Below, piece by piece: positions 50,729 through 59,484 of a DNA stretch of 64,000 bases. Position numbers and translations under genes: made by a program. This DNA comes from Emticicia aquatilis (GTDB lineage: Bacteria > Bacteroidota > Bacteroidia > Cytophagales > Spirosomataceae): contig NZ_BMKK01000004.1 in assembly GCF_014644295.1 (NCBI RefSeq), positions 523,899 through 587,898 of the forward strand. Direction: 5' to 3'. Each line of letters starts with the position of its first letter. Position 1 is the stretch's first letter. The notes under the pieces are model-generated. The model was not told the DNA's origin. It saw only the letters and a program-made list of their open reading frames with translations, and searched no databases.

Positions 50729-53005
50729 ATGAGTAAACAAAATTTAAAAGAAGAGGCACTTCATTACCACGCAAAAGGGCGTCCGGGTAAAATCGAAGTG
50801 ATTCCGACAAAAGAGTATGCTACTCAAAAAGACTTATCTTTGGCATATTCACCAGGGGTAGCCGACCCATGTATGGCTATTTTTGAAAATCCCGAAGACG
50901 TATATAAATATACGGCAAAGGGGAATCTTGTGGCTGTAATCTCAAACGGAACTGCCGTTTTGGGTTTGGGTGATATTGGCCCAGCCGCAGGAAAACCCGT
51001 AATGGAAGGAAAAGGGCTTTTATTTAAAATTTATGCCGATATTGATGTATTTGATATTGAATTAAATACCAAAGATGTTGACGAATTTGTACGTACAGTA
51101 AAAATTCTTGAACCAACTTTCGGCGGAGTAAACCTTGAAGATATTTCTGCCCCCGAATGCTTTGAAATTGAAGAACGCTTAAAGGCTGAACTGAATATTC
51201 CAGTAATGCACGACGACCAACATGGTACGGCCATAATTTCGTCGGCTGCATTGCTAAATGCTCTCGAATTAGTAGAAAAAGATATTTCTCAAGTAAAAAT
51301 TATCATCAACGGTGCAGGTGCTTCGGCCATTTCTTGTACTCGCTTGTATAATTCGTTGGGTGCTGATAAAAAGAACATTTTCATGTTTGATAGCAAAGGT
51401 TTGATTCACCCGAGTCGCACGAATTTGGATGGAAAGAAAATCGAATTTGCAAATGATAATATGTTAGCCGAGACTACATTAGCAGAAGCTTTGGTTGATG
51501 CTGATGTATTTGTGGGTCTTTCAAAAGGGAATATTTTGAGCCAAGACATGGTAAAATCAATGGCAAAAGATGCGATTGTTTTTGCAATGGCCAATCCAAC
51601 ACCAGAGATTTCTTACGAAGATGCGATTGCTGCCCGTGAAGATATTATCATGGCAACTGGTCGTTCGGATTACCCGAATCAAGTGAATAACGTACTTGGT
51701 TTCCCATACATTTTCCGTGGTGCATTAGATGTTCGCTCGAAGGTTATCAACGAAGAAATGAAGTTGGCAGCCGTACGAGCATTGGCCGATTTGGCTAAAA
51801 AACCTGTGCCTGATGTAGTGAATTTGGCCTATGGAGAAACAAATTTGGTTTTTGGTCGAAATTATATCATTCCAAAACCAGTTGACCCTCGCTTACTCAC
51901 AACAGTTGCTCCTGCAGTAGCCAAAGCAGCCATGGAAAGTGGAGTAGCGAAATTCCCGATAACTGATTGGGAAGCTTACGACACAATGTTGGCTAAACGC
52001 TTAGGTCAAGATAACTCGCTCAAGAAAGTAATCACGAATAAAGCTAAACTTCACCCTAAACGTGTGGTTTTTGCCGATGCCGAAAACTTGACGGTTCTGA
52101 AGGCTGCTCAAGAAGTACAAGACGAGAAAATTGCAACGCCAATTCTGTTAGGAAATGTTGCAAAAATCAATCAATTGCTCGAAGAAAACAACATCGACCT
52201 ACCTTACGCAGAAATCATCGACTCTCGCTCGGCTGACCAAGAAGAACGTTTGGCAAGATTTGGGGCTATTTTCTACGAAAAACGTAAGCGTAAAGGCTAC
52301 AATCATTTTGAGGCGATGCAGTTGATGCGTAATCGTAACTATTTTGGTGCGATGATGGTAGAGACAGGCGAAGCTGATGCCATGATTGGCGGTATGACAC
52401 GCAATTACCCTGAAACAATTCGTCCAGCACTTCAAATTATTGGTCGTCAAGACGGTGTGAAGAAAGTTTCGGGTATGTATATATTAATGAGTCGTTTTGG
52501 CCCACTTTTCTTGGCCGATACGACCGTAAACTTCAATCCAACTGCTGAGGAAATCGTGGAAATTACCGAATTGGCAGCCAAAGAAGTAGAGAAATTCAAT
52601 ATCAAGCCAAGAATAGCCTTATTGACTTACTCAAATTTTGGAAGTGCTGACGGCGATGATGCAGTTAAAATGCAAAAAGCGGTAAGCATTTTGAAAGACA
52701 AACACCCAACAATGGTTGTCGATGGCGAAATGCAAGCACACTTACCATTTGATATTGATTTATTAAAGGAAAATCACCCATTCAGCGATTTAGTTGATGG
52801 CCGTGCCAATACATTGATTTTCCCGAATTTGTCGGCATCAAATATTGCTTACAATATTGTGAAAGAAGTAGCAAACATTGATAAAATTGGACCAATCCTA
52901 TTAGGTTTGAAAAAACCAGTTCACGTACTCCAACTCGGTAGTACAGTACGTGAAATTGTAGATATGGTGGCCATTGCAGTTGTAGAAGCACAGGGATTAA
53001 AATAA
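50729..53005 (+). CDS. maeB: NADP-dependent malic enzyme with phosphotransacetylase-like domain
   Basis: The 758-residue protein has a malic enzyme half (1 to about 430) with [11 protein letters not shown] (31-41), [21 protein letters not shown] (155-175), a [13 protein letters not shown] nucleotide-binding loop and [15 protein letters not shown], and a PTA_PTB domain (about 435-758) with [20 protein letters not shown]. The fusion is characteristic of MaeB, which oxidatively decarboxylates malate to pyruvate with NADP; the PTA part binds acetyl-CoA for regulation and is not thought to be catalytic. Length is as expected (about 760). Confidence 0.96.
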   Translation: MSKQNLKEEALHYHAKGRPGKIEVIPTKEYATQKDLSLAYSPGVADPCMAIFENPEDVYKYTAKGNLVAVISNGTAVLGLGDIGPAAGKPVMEGKGLLFKIYADIDVFDIELNTKDVDEFVRTVKILEPTFGGVNLEDISAPECFEIEERLKAELNIPVMHDDQHGTAIISSAALLNALELVEKDISQVKIIINGAGASAISCTRLYNSLGADKKNIFMFDSKGLIHPSRTNLDGKKIEFANDNMLAETTLAEALVDADVFVGLSKGNILSQDMVKSMAKDAIVFAMANPTPEISYEDAIAAREDIIMATGRSDYPNQVNNVLGFPYIFRGALDVRSKVINEEMKLAAVRALADLAKKPVPDVVNLAYGETNLVFGRNYIIPKPVDPRLLTTVAPAVAKAAMESGVAKFPITDWEAYDTMLAKRLGQDNSLKKVITNKAKLHPKRVVFADAENLTVLKAAQEVQDEKIATPILLGNVAKINQLLEENNIDLPYAEIIDSRSADQEERLARFGAIFYEKRKRKGYNHFEAMQLMRNRNYFGAMMVETGEADAMIGGMTRNYPETIRPALQIIGRQDGVKKVSGMYILMSRFGPLFLADTTVNFNPTAEEIVEITELAAKEVEKFNIKPRIALLTYSNFGSADGDDAVKMQKAVSILKDKHPTMVVDGEMQAHLPFDIDLLKENHPFSDLVDGRANTLIFPNLSASNIAYNIVKEVANIDKIGPILLGLKKPVHVLQLGSTVREIVDMVAIAVVEAQGLK

Positions 53006-53025
53006 TACTTCCAAAAATAATATTT

Positions 53026-53063
53026 AACCCTTGCAGGATTCTTTCATCCTGCAAGGGTTTTAT
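53026..53063 (+). terminator. Intrinsic terminator of maeB
   Basis: AACCCTTGCAGGAT (53026-53039) and ATCCTGCAAGGGTT (53046-53059) pair perfectly around a six-base loop, followed by TTA and more T. Confidence 0.9.
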
Positions 53064-53118
53064 TATGTAGCACTTTTCAACTTATTGATACAAATATTTA
53101 CTTATTTCGTCAAAACAA

Positions 53119-53151
53119 TTTGCACTATATGAAAACATCAACATATATTTG
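53119..53151 (+). promoter_or_regulatory. Promoter of the sulfur-island ArsR gene with embedded operator
   Basis: TTTG at 53119-53122 and TATATTTG at 53144-53151 are 21 bases apart, matching the Bacteroidota promoter. The dyad TATATG-N10-CATATA (53126-53147) fills the spacer and overlaps the -7 box, the ideal place for repression by the encoded ArsR protein. The start would lie near 53158, 14 bases before the ATG. Confidence 0.75.
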
Positions 53152-53171
53152 TATTGTAATCACAAACAAAG

Positions 53172-53486
53172 ATGGTAGCAGAAGCAAACGACATAAAAAT
53201 CAATAAAGAAAAATATGAAAAAGCAGCCTATATCTTAAAGGCCGTGGCTCATCCTACTCGTTTGGCTATCATTCAGCTATTGGATATTCAAGATAATCTA
53301 ACAGTAAACGAAATCTGCGAAACGCTCGAATGTGAGCAATCATTGATTTCGCACCACTTGATAAACATGAAATTACGTGGGATTCTGAAATCTCAAAAAG
53401 ATGGCCTCAACGTTTATTATTCACTCAAACAACGTGAAATCACCAAACTATTGAGCTGCATTGAAAACTGTGAATGCAATATGTGA
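53172..53486 (+). CDS. ArsR-family regulator of the sulfur island (probably thiol/persulfide-sensing)
   Basis: This 104-residue winged-helix protein has ILKAVAHPTRLAIIQLLD (21-38), VNEICETLECEQSLISHHLINMKLRGILKSQKDGLNVYYSL (45-85) and the cysteine-rich end LLSCIENCECNM. Cysteines at 49, 54, 96, 100 and 102 give one or two near the DNA-binding core and three in the last helix, the arrangement of persulfide sensors of the BigR/SqrR type, which form a tetrasulfide between a core and a C-terminal cysteine. The neighbouring CstB, YeeE, TauE and TsdA genes support this. Metal sensing remains possible. Confidence 0.8.
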   Translation: MVAEANDIKINKEKYEKAAYILKAVAHPTRLAIIQLLDIQDNLTVNEICETLECEQSLISHHLINMKLRGILKSQKDGLNVYYSLKQREITKLLSCIENCECNM

Positions 53487-53502
53487 TATTTTTTTAGCAA
53501 AC

Positions 53503-53524
53503 TATATGAATAAATCAACATATA
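53503..53524. promoter_or_regulatory. Second ArsR-type dyad, between the arsR and tauE genes
   Basis: TATATG (53503-53508) and CATATA (53519-53524) again flank exactly ten bases, and the surrounding ACTATATGAA and ATCAACATATA are shared with the first site. No -7 box overlaps this copy, and a terminator follows at 53538, so it may be an auxiliary operator or a relic of duplication. Confidence 0.65.
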
Positions 53525-53537
53525 AACATTTTAAATA

Positions 53538-53576
53538 AATAAGTTTGATAGAGCATCAAACTTATTAGCTTTTTAC
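53538..53576 (+). terminator. Terminator between the arsR gene and the tauE-cstB genes
   Basis: AATAAGTTTGAT (53538-53549) pairs perfectly with ATCAAACTTATT (53555-53566), followed by AGCTTTTT. Only 20 bases remain before the tauE start, so any tauE promoter must lie upstream of it and the hairpin may attenuate. Confidence 0.8.
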
Positions 53577-53596
53577 AGTACAAATTACATAAACGC

Positions 53597-54403
53597 ATGG
53601 AAATACTTGGTTTTATAGGAGCATTAATGATGGGCTTGACACTTGGGCTAATCGGCGGAGGCGGCTCAATTCTTACAGTACCTATTTTAGTTTATTTATT
53701 CTCAGTTGATACAGTTTTGGCAACGGCCTATTCACTATTTATCGTCGGGCTTACGAGTCTGATTGGTTCATTTAGTCATATTTCGCAGAGAAATGTGCAC
53801 TGGCGTACAGCAATCGTCTTTGGTATTCCGTCGATTATCAGTGTTTACCTGACTCGTATGTATTTTGTGCCTCTTATTCCTGAACAAATTCTTACGGTGG
53901 GCAGTTTTTCACTCACAAAACCTATTTTGATTCTGATTTTCTTTGCTGTTTTGATGGTTTTTGCTTCATACACCATGATTCGTGAATGCAAGAAATGCAA
54001 AGAAAAACAAGTTGGCGAAATCGAATATAATTATCCATTGATTTTGCTGGAAGGCTTGGTAGTTGGCACAATCACGGGGCTTGTTGGTGCAGGTGGAGGA
54101 TTTTTGATAATTCCTGCGTTGGTCATATTGGCTAAACTGCCAATGAAACAAGCAGTCGGTACCTCGTTGGTAATTATTGCTCTCAAATCTTTGATTGGTT
54201 TTGTGGGAGATATAAAGGGTAGTGAAGCTATAAATTGGCACTTTTTGGGCAATTTCTCGGTTATAGCTATAATCGGAATTGTGCTTGGAAGTATGCTTTC
54301 TAAAAAAGTTTCGGATGAAAAACTAAAACCTGCCTTCGGATATTTTGTCTTGGTCATGGGGCTTTATATCATCACGAAAGAGTTATTTTTTCATCACGCC
54401 TAA
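53597..54403 (+). CDS. TauE/SafE-family sulfur-anion transporter
   Basis: The 268-residue membrane protein has about eight helices in two halves. MMGLTLGLIGGGGSILTVPILVYLFSVDTVLATAYSLFIVGLTSLIGSF (about 12-60) and GLVVGTITGLVGAGGGFLIIPALVILAKLPMKQAVGTSLVIIALKSLIGF (about 152-201) contain the repeated GLxGxGGG motifs of TauE/SafE proteins, which move sulfite, sulfoacetate or related anions. Position before a CstB-like gene suggests that it expels sulfite or thiosulfate formed from persulfides. Confidence 0.88.
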   Translation: MEILGFIGALMMGLTLGLIGGGGSILTVPILVYLFSVDTVLATAYSLFIVGLTSLIGSFSHISQRNVHWRTAIVFGIPSIISVYLTRMYFVPLIPEQILTVGSFSLTKPILILIFFAVLMVFASYTMIRECKKCKEKQVGEIEYNYPLILLEGLVVGTITGLVGAGGGFLIIPALVILAKLPMKQAVGTSLVIIALKSLIGFVGDIKGSEAINWHFLGNFSVIAIIGIVLGSMLSKKVSDEKLKPAFGYFVLVMGLYIITKELFFHHA

Positions 54404-54425
54404 ATAAAGAAAAGTATTAATAAAT

Positions 54426-54460
54426 GCACTTAGAACCAAAATATTAAAGCACTTTAGAAC
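54426..54460 (+). repeat. Direct repeat GCACTT(T)AGAAC in front of the first CstB gene
   Basis: GCACTTAGAAC (54426-54436) and GCACTTTAGAAC (54449-54460) lie 23 bases apart immediately upstream of the ATG at 54462. A related AAGTGC-N7-GCACTT dyad lies upstream of the second CstB gene at 59942-59960. Confidence 0.4.
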
Positions 54461-54461
54461 A

Positions 54462-55874
54462 ATGATAGTAGAACAAATTTATACGGGATGTCTCGCACAA
54501 GGAGCATATTATATTGAGTCAGCAGGCGAAGTTGCCATCATTGACCCACTTCGTGAGGTACATTCTTACGTAAATAAGGCTGCAAAAAATAACGCCAAAA
54601 TCAAATACATTTTCGAGACTCACTTTCATGCTGATTTTGTTTCGGGCCATGTAGAATTGGCTCAAAAAACTGGAGCATCAATCGTTTATGGGCCAAATGC
54701 TACTCCTTCATTTGAGTGTATTGTTGCGGAAGATGGACAGATTTTTGAAATCGGAAAAATCAAAATCAAAGTGATTCATACACCTGGCCATACAATGGAA
54801 TCATCGTGTTATTTACTAATCGACGAAAATGGTGTAGAAAATTGTATTTTCACGGGTGATACTTTGTTTATCGGAGACGTTGGCCGTCCAGATTTGGCAC
54901 AAAAATCAAATCTCACTATCGAAGATTTAGCGAGCTATTTATATACTTCGTTGCACACAAAAATCATGACTTTGCCTGATAATTTGATTGTCTATCCTGC
55001 TCACGGTGCGGGTTCGGCGTGTGGCAAAAATATGAGCAAAGAAACGTATGACACACTCGGAAATCAGAAAAAAGTAAATTACGCACTTCAACCACAAAGC
55101 AAAGAGCAGTTTATTGCGGCAGTAACCGATGGACTCACGCCCCCACCCTACTACTTTCCGAAAAACGTAATGATAAACAAAACGGGGGCAAAAACGATTG
55201 ATGAGGTGAAAACAAGCATTCAGGCACTTTCGCCAGAGGCATTTGAAGTGGCAGCCAACGAACTTAGTGCTGTAATGATTGATACTCGTGCGGCTCAGAG
55301 TTTCAAAGATGGATTTGTACCAAACTCAATCAATATCGGTATCAAAGGCGACTTTGCCCCTTGGGTTGGTACACTCATCACTGACATTGAACAACCGATT
55401 TTATTTATTGCTGATAAAGAAAATATCGACGATGTAATCACTCGACTTTCGAGAGTTGGTTATGATAATATCGTTGGTTATTTACAAGGTGGTATCAAAT
55501 CATGGATTGAAGCAGGAAAAGAAATTGATACAATTGAATCTATTTCGGCAGAGGATTTTGCTAAAATATACGCCGAAAATGAAGGCAAACTCTTGGTAAA
55601 AGACGTAAGAAAAGAAACAGAGTATCGTGCCGAACACGTTGAAGAAGCCGAATGTGTTTCGTTGGCATATTTGAGCAACAATATGGCAGCTTTCTCTAAA
55701 GATGAAACTAATTATATTCATTGTGCAGGTGGGTACCGCTCAATGATTGCAGCATCAATCTTGAAATCCCGAGGATATGAAAATATCGTAGATATAGCTG
55801 GAGGTTTTGCTGCCATCGCCAAAACCGAAGTACCTCGTTCAAACTTTGTTTGTCAGTCGAAATTAAAAGTTTAA
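54462..55874 (+). CDS. CstB-like persulfide dioxygenase-rhodanese fusion (copy 1)
   Basis: The 470-residue protein has an N-terminal metallo-beta-lactamase dioxygenase domain with ETHFHADFVSGH (H54, H56, D58), HTPGHTMES, TGDTLFIGDVGRPDLAQ and HGAGSACGK, then a middle pseudo-rhodanese lacking a catalytic cysteine (about 268-352), then an active rhodanese with HCAGGYRS (C421). This is the three-domain layout of S. aureus CstB, which oxidises low-molecular-weight persulfides to thiosulfate and sulfite. HxHxDF in place of HxHxDH is also found in CstB. It lies 58 bases after tauE, probably co-transcribed. Confidence 0.9.
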   Translation: MIVEQIYTGCLAQGAYYIESAGEVAIIDPLREVHSYVNKAAKNNAKIKYIFETHFHADFVSGHVELAQKTGASIVYGPNATPSFECIVAEDGQIFEIGKIKIKVIHTPGHTMESSCYLLIDENGVENCIFTGDTLFIGDVGRPDLAQKSNLTIEDLASYLYTSLHTKIMTLPDNLIVYPAHGAGSACGKNMSKETYDTLGNQKKVNYALQPQSKEQFIAAVTDGLTPPPYYFPKNVMINKTGAKTIDEVKTSIQALSPEAFEVAANELSAVMIDTRAAQSFKDGFVPNSINIGIKGDFAPWVGTLITDIEQPILFIADKENIDDVITRLSRVGYDNIVGYLQGGIKSWIEAGKEIDTIESISAEDFAKIYAENEGKLLVKDVRKETEYRAEHVEEAECVSLAYLSNNMAAFSKDETNYIHCAGGYRSMIAASILKSRGYENIVDIAGGFAAIAKTEVPRSNFVCQSKLKV

Positions 55875-55912
55875 AGAAAATAAGTAATGCTTAGGGTAGA
55901 ATAAATGGAAAA

Positions 55913-55946
55913 AAAGGTAAGGTCAATTTTATACCTTACCTTTCTA
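55913..55946 (+). terminator. Terminator after the first CstB-like gene
   Basis: AAAGGTAAGGT (55913-55923) and ACCTTACCTTT (55933-55943) are perfectly complementary around a nine-base loop. Confidence 0.85.
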
Positions 55947-56012
55947 TAAAACCCTAATTAATCTGGATAGTATTCGTAACACCAAAAGTAAAAAGTAAAC
56001 TATAAATTAATT

Positions 56013-56579
56013 ATGATAGAACTCATAAAACAACCCTGGCATTGGGCAGTTGCTGGTGTGATGATTGGATTGACAGTGCCAACTTTATTACTCATAGGCA
56101 ATAAAACCTTTGGTATTTCGTCTTCGCTTCGTCATATATGTGCGGCCTGTTTTCCAGCAAATATTTCGTTTTTTAAATACGATTGGAAAAAAGAAATCTG
56201 GAATCTATTCTTTGTAGTTGGTGTACTTTTGGGCGGAATAATTGGAAGTCAATTTCTTTCAAATCCGAATGAATTTATAGTGAATGAAAACACAGTTAAA
56301 GATTTAAAAGCATTAGGTGTGTCAGATTTTTCGTCAATGATGCCCGCTGATATTTTTAGTGTAGAAAATATTTTCACACTAAAAGGGCTAATTTTCTTTG
56401 TTGTGGGTGGTTTGATGGTCGGTTTCGGAACTCGCTATGCGGGTGGTTGTACATCGGGTCATGCAATTATGGGTTTATCTAACCTACAATTACCTTCACT
56501 GATTGCCACTATCAGCTTCATGGTTGGAGGTTTCGCCATGACGCATTTAATCATGCCTTACATCTTTAAATTATTCTAA
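56013..56579 (+). CDS. YeeE/YedE-family membrane channel half (thiosulfate/sulfur transport), A
   Basis: The 188-residue protein has about four to five helices, with HICAACFPANISFFKYDWKKEIWNLFFVVGVLLGG (about 45-79) and FGTRYAGGCTSGHAIMGLSNLQLPSLIATISFMVGGFAMTHLI (about 138-180). The GGCTSGH motif corresponds to the essential cysteine of the thiosulfate transporter TsuA. It is half the length of full YeeE proteins and is followed after two bases by the other half, so the two probably form a heteromer. Confidence 0.88.
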   Translation: MIELIKQPWHWAVAGVMIGLTVPTLLLIGNKTFGISSSLRHICAACFPANISFFKYDWKKEIWNLFFVVGVLLGGIIGSQFLSNPNEFIVNENTVKDLKALGVSDFSSMMPADIFSVENIFTLKGLIFFVVGGLMVGFGTRYAGGCTSGHAIMGLSNLQLPSLIATISFMVGGFAMTHLIMPYIFKLF

Positions 56580-56581
56580 TC

Positions 56582-57079
56582 ATGACAAAAGCTAATAAAG
56601 TAGAAGATATTATTATTGAAGAATTTGTGTGCGAAGCTCCCAACAACCAAGTAAAAAAGGAAAGCTTTGCCAGTAATTTCAAATACCTAATTGTAGGAAC
56701 AATCTTCGGGATTGTTTTTGTAAAAGCCGAAATCATTTCATGGTTTAGAATTCAGGAAATGTTCCGCTTACAATCCTTTCACATGTATGGTGTAATCGGT
56801 ACGGCAGTGGTTGTTGGTATGATTTCAGTTCAATTGATTAAGCGTTTCAATATCAAGACTTTATCGGGCGAAACAGTTTTGATTCCAAATAAAACTTTCA
56901 ATAAAGGACAAATCTACGGCGGACTCATTTTTGGACTCGGCTGGGCGATTACAGGTGCTTGCCCTGGCCCGCTATTTGCCCAAATCGGTAGTGGATTTTT
57001 AGCAATTACGGTGACATTTGCCAGTGCAGTAGCAGGAACTTGGCTCTATGGGGCATTCAAAAACAAATTGCCCCATTGA
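56582..57079 (+). CDS. YeeE/YedE-family membrane channel half, B
   Basis: The 165-residue partner has a 30-residue cytoplasmic start, four helices, and GQIYGGLIFGLGWAITGACPGPLFAQIGSGFLAITVTFASAVAGTWLYG (about 110-158), where TGACPGP holds the second conserved cysteine of the family. It begins two bases after half A. Together they supply the pseudo-symmetric pair of cysteine-bearing loops of one TsuA-like pore. Confidence 0.88.
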   Translation: MTKANKVEDIIIEEFVCEAPNNQVKKESFASNFKYLIVGTIFGIVFVKAEIISWFRIQEMFRLQSFHMYGVIGTAVVVGMISVQLIKRFNIKTLSGETVLIPNKTFNKGQIYGGLIFGLGWAITGACPGPLFAQIGSGFLAITVTFASAVAGTWLYGAFKNKLPH

Positions 57080-57109
57080 TGTTTTAGGTCTTGTAAATTA
57101 ACACAAATT

Positions 57110-57152
57110 GAGGTTAGATAATTTATTGGTCAGTAAATCTAACCTCTTTTTT
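57110..57152 (+). terminator. Terminator between the YeeE pair and the tsdA gene
   Basis: GAGGTTAGAT (57110-57119) pairs with ATCTAACCTC (57137-57146), followed by six T. Only about 20 bases separate it from the tsdA ATG, so tsdA either relies on read-through or has a promoter overlapping the hairpin. Confidence 0.85.
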
Positions 57153-57172
57153 ATTGCCCTTTTTAGCCATAA

Positions 57173-58231
57173 ATGAGCATTTTGATGAAAAAGATTGATA
57201 ATAAGTCTCGAACGAGTCTGAATAACCTACTAAAAATCATCGTATGGTTGCTTGGTTCTTCTGTGTTTTTAGTCATTGCTGCCATGTTTTATTTCATAGG
57301 AATCTTCAATTCTAAAACTGAAAATGCTGCTTCCAAAACTTTTGAAAAGAAACCATATAAACCCGAAAAACCAGTTTGGAAGCTCATCAGTATGGATGCC
57401 GTAGTACATGAGCCAGACCCTGAACTTGTAAAATATGGCCGAGAATTAATAGCCAATACTGCTTACTATTTAGGCCCAAAAGGAAAAGTTGCTCAACAAA
57501 CCAATGGTATGAATTGTCAAAATTGTCATTTAGATGCGGGTTCACGGGTTTGGGGCAATAATTATGGGGCAGTCGCTTCAACTTACCCAAAATTCAGAGA
57601 GCGGTCGGGGTCAAAAGAAAGTATAGTGAAACGAGTAAATGACTGTCTGGAACGCAGCTTAAACGGTAGAGGACTTGACAGTAATAGCAGAGAAATGCGG
57701 GCAATGGTGAGTTATATAAAATTTTTAGGGCAATTAGTGCCAAAAGATTCGATTCCAAACGGTACTGGGATTTGGAAACTAAAATATCTAAATCGAGCCG
57801 CTGACCCCACAAAAGGACAAATTGCTTATGAACAAAAATGTGTTAGCTGCCACGGACTAAATGGAGAAGGAGTAAAAAATACGGAAGGATTCGGCTATAC
57901 GTATCCTCCACTTTGGGGCGAACATTCTTATAATATTGGTGCGGGACTTTTTCGCCTTTCAAGATTGGCTGGCTATATAAAAACAAATATGCCTTACGGT
58001 GTAAGCTACGAAAAACCTCAATTATCTGACGAAGAAGCGTGGGATATTGCCGCTTATATCAATTCTCGACCTCGACCAACAAAAGATTTGAGTAAAGATT
58101 GGCCAAAAGTTTCTGGCAAACCAATTGACCACCCATTCGGCCCATACTCCGACAACTATTCAGAAGAACAGCATAAATTCGGGCCGTTTAAGCCAATTGA
58201 TGATTTCAAGAAGGCTCAGAAAATGAAATAA
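57173..58231 (+). CDS. tsdA: TsdA-type di-heme cytochrome c (thiosulfate dehydrogenase/tetrathionate reductase)
   Basis: The 352-residue protein is anchored by one N-terminal helix (about 20-45). Heme 1 is bound by NCQNCHLDAGSR (C115, C118, H119), and C158 in RVNDCLERSLNG matches the unusual heme-ligating cysteine of Allochromatium TsdA. Heme 2 is bound by KCVSCHGLNGEG (C223, C226, H227), with K270 and M273 in YIKTNMPYG as candidate distal ligands. MRAMVSYIKFL and YPPLWGEHSYNIGAG are also TsdA-like. It would oxidise thiosulfate to tetrathionate or the reverse in the periplasm. An alternative start is ATG 57185. Confidence 0.9.
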   Translation: MSILMKKIDNKSRTSLNNLLKIIVWLLGSSVFLVIAAMFYFIGIFNSKTENAASKTFEKKPYKPEKPVWKLISMDAVVHEPDPELVKYGRELIANTAYYLGPKGKVAQQTNGMNCQNCHLDAGSRVWGNNYGAVASTYPKFRERSGSKESIVKRVNDCLERSLNGRGLDSNSREMRAMVSYIKFLGQLVPKDSIPNGTGIWKLKYLNRAADPTKGQIAYEQKCVSCHGLNGEGVKNTEGFGYTYPPLWGEHSYNIGAGLFRLSRLAGYIKTNMPYGVSYEKPQLSDEEAWDIAAYINSRPRPTKDLSKDWPKVSGKPIDHPFGPYSDNYSEEQHKFGPFKPIDDFKKAQKMK

Positions 58232-58244
58232 TTTCTAAAAACTC

Positions 58245-59126
58245 ATGCAAAAGTCGATTCCAATCATAACTATTGAGCAACTTAACTCGTGCGATAAAAA
58301 CATCTTGATGAAGCTTGATATTCGTCGGTTAGAAGACCACGTGAAAACGCTTTCGTCGGCAGATTTTCCGCACCGTCATGACTTTTTTAACCTAATTTAT
58401 ATCAAACAAGGAAGCGGCACACACGATATTGATTTTAAGAGATTTATAGTTGAGCCAAAGCAAATGTTTTTCATGAATGATGGGCAGGTACATGAGTGGT
58501 ATTTGAGTGCCGATACCGTCGGTTATACACTTTTTTTCAAGAAAGAATTTTATGAGGTTATCGAGAAGGGGCTTTCGCTGCAAGCCTTACCTTTTTTCAA
58601 TAATAGCCACAATGATGCCCCAATGGTAGTGTTTTCGGAAGAAGATAGTCAGCGAATTGAAAATCTTTTTGAAGAAATTATTACTGAATTTAAAGCCAAT
58701 CTCCCCCACCGTGATACACTTATTAAATCTTTGCTGAAAATGATTTTGATTCATTCGATTAGGGTTTATGAGCCACTCTACAAAGACGATAGTACCGAAC
58801 TAAATGTTTCAAAAATCAGAAGTTTTGAACTTCTCATCGAAAAGCATTTCAAAGAATATAAATCTGTAAAAGATTTTGCCGATAAACTAAATATTACGCC
58901 CAATTATCTAAACGCCATTTGCACAAAAACAGTTGGACGGACAGCGGGCGAGCTTATTAGAGATAGAATTGTGCTGGAAGCTAAACGCTTATTACTTCAC
59001 TCCTCTATTTCAGTCTGCGAAATGGCCTATCATTTAGGATATGACGACTGTTCTTATTTTATCAGAGTTTTTAAAAAAGAAGTTGGCTCAACGCCTGAGC
59101 AATTTCGCTTAATTAATCGCCCTTAA
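58245..59126 (+). CDS. AraC-family transcriptional regulator
   Basis: The 293-residue protein has an N-terminal cupin-like sensor (PHRHDFFNLIYIKQGSGTHDIDFKRFIVEPKQMFFMNDGQVHEW, about 41-85) and a C-terminal double helix-turn-helix (SVKDFADKLNITPNYLNAICTKTVGRTAGELIRDRIVLEAKRLLLHSSISVCEMAYHLGYDDCSYFIRVFKKEVGSTPEQFR, about 207-289). It starts 14 bases after tsdA and ends six bases before a small membrane protein gene, so it is in one operon with both. Its inducer is unknown; control of the tsdA operon is likely. Confidence 0.9.
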   Translation: MQKSIPIITIEQLNSCDKNILMKLDIRRLEDHVKTLSSADFPHRHDFFNLIYIKQGSGTHDIDFKRFIVEPKQMFFMNDGQVHEWYLSADTVGYTLFFKKEFYEVIEKGLSLQALPFFNNSHNDAPMVVFSEEDSQRIENLFEEIITEFKANLPHRDTLIKSLLKMILIHSIRVYEPLYKDDSTELNVSKIRSFELLIEKHFKEYKSVKDFADKLNITPNYLNAICTKTVGRTAGELIRDRIVLEAKRLLLHSSISVCEMAYHLGYDDCSYFIRVFKKEVGSTPEQFRLINRP

Positions 59127-59132
59127 ATACCT

Positions 59133-59348
59133 ATGAAAACAACACTCGACAACTGGAAATTGTGGTTGATTGTAAGTCTAACTCTCGGCTTAGCACCATT
59201 CGTTCCAGAACCTCACATCGTTGGCAAACTCCGTTGGCTCATAGGTGGAGCGGTGGGTATGCAACCAATCGACTGGTTCGACTTATTGCAACATGGCTTT
59301 CCGTTTATACTACTTTTTAGAGCATTAATTATCAAATTTTGCAAATAG
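59133..59348 (+). CDS. Small two-helix membrane protein
   Basis: The 71-residue protein reads WKLWLIVSLTLGLAPFVPEPHIVGKLRWLIGGAVGMQPIDWFDLLQHGFPFILLFRALI, two hydrophobic segments around a conserved-looking PEPHxVGKLRWL and IDWFDLLxHGxPF. Very similar small proteins occur beside metal or sulfur genes in Proteobacteria and Bacteroidota and are sometimes misnamed as RND transporters. Function is unknown. It starts six bases after the AraC gene. Confidence 0.75.
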   Translation: MKTTLDNWKLWLIVSLTLGLAPFVPEPHIVGKLRWLIGGAVGMQPIDWFDLLQHGFPFILLFRALIIKFCK

Positions 59349-59426
59349 TACTTTTTACGTATTATTAAAATAAAAATAAGTAAATAGTACTACAAAAGTA
59401 TGAGAATAGCCTACAAAAAAGTAAAT

Positions 59427-59440
59427 ATTTCGACCGAAAT
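59427..59440. promoter_or_regulatory. 6-2-6 dyad upstream of the DUF983 gene
   Basis: ATTTCG-AC-CGAAAT is a perfect dyad 45 bases before the DUF983 start. It could be an operator, but nothing else in the window carries it. Confidence 0.3.
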
Positions 59441-59484
59441 TTGTGCTATCAATTAATCATAAAAGTAAATAATAGTATAAATAT

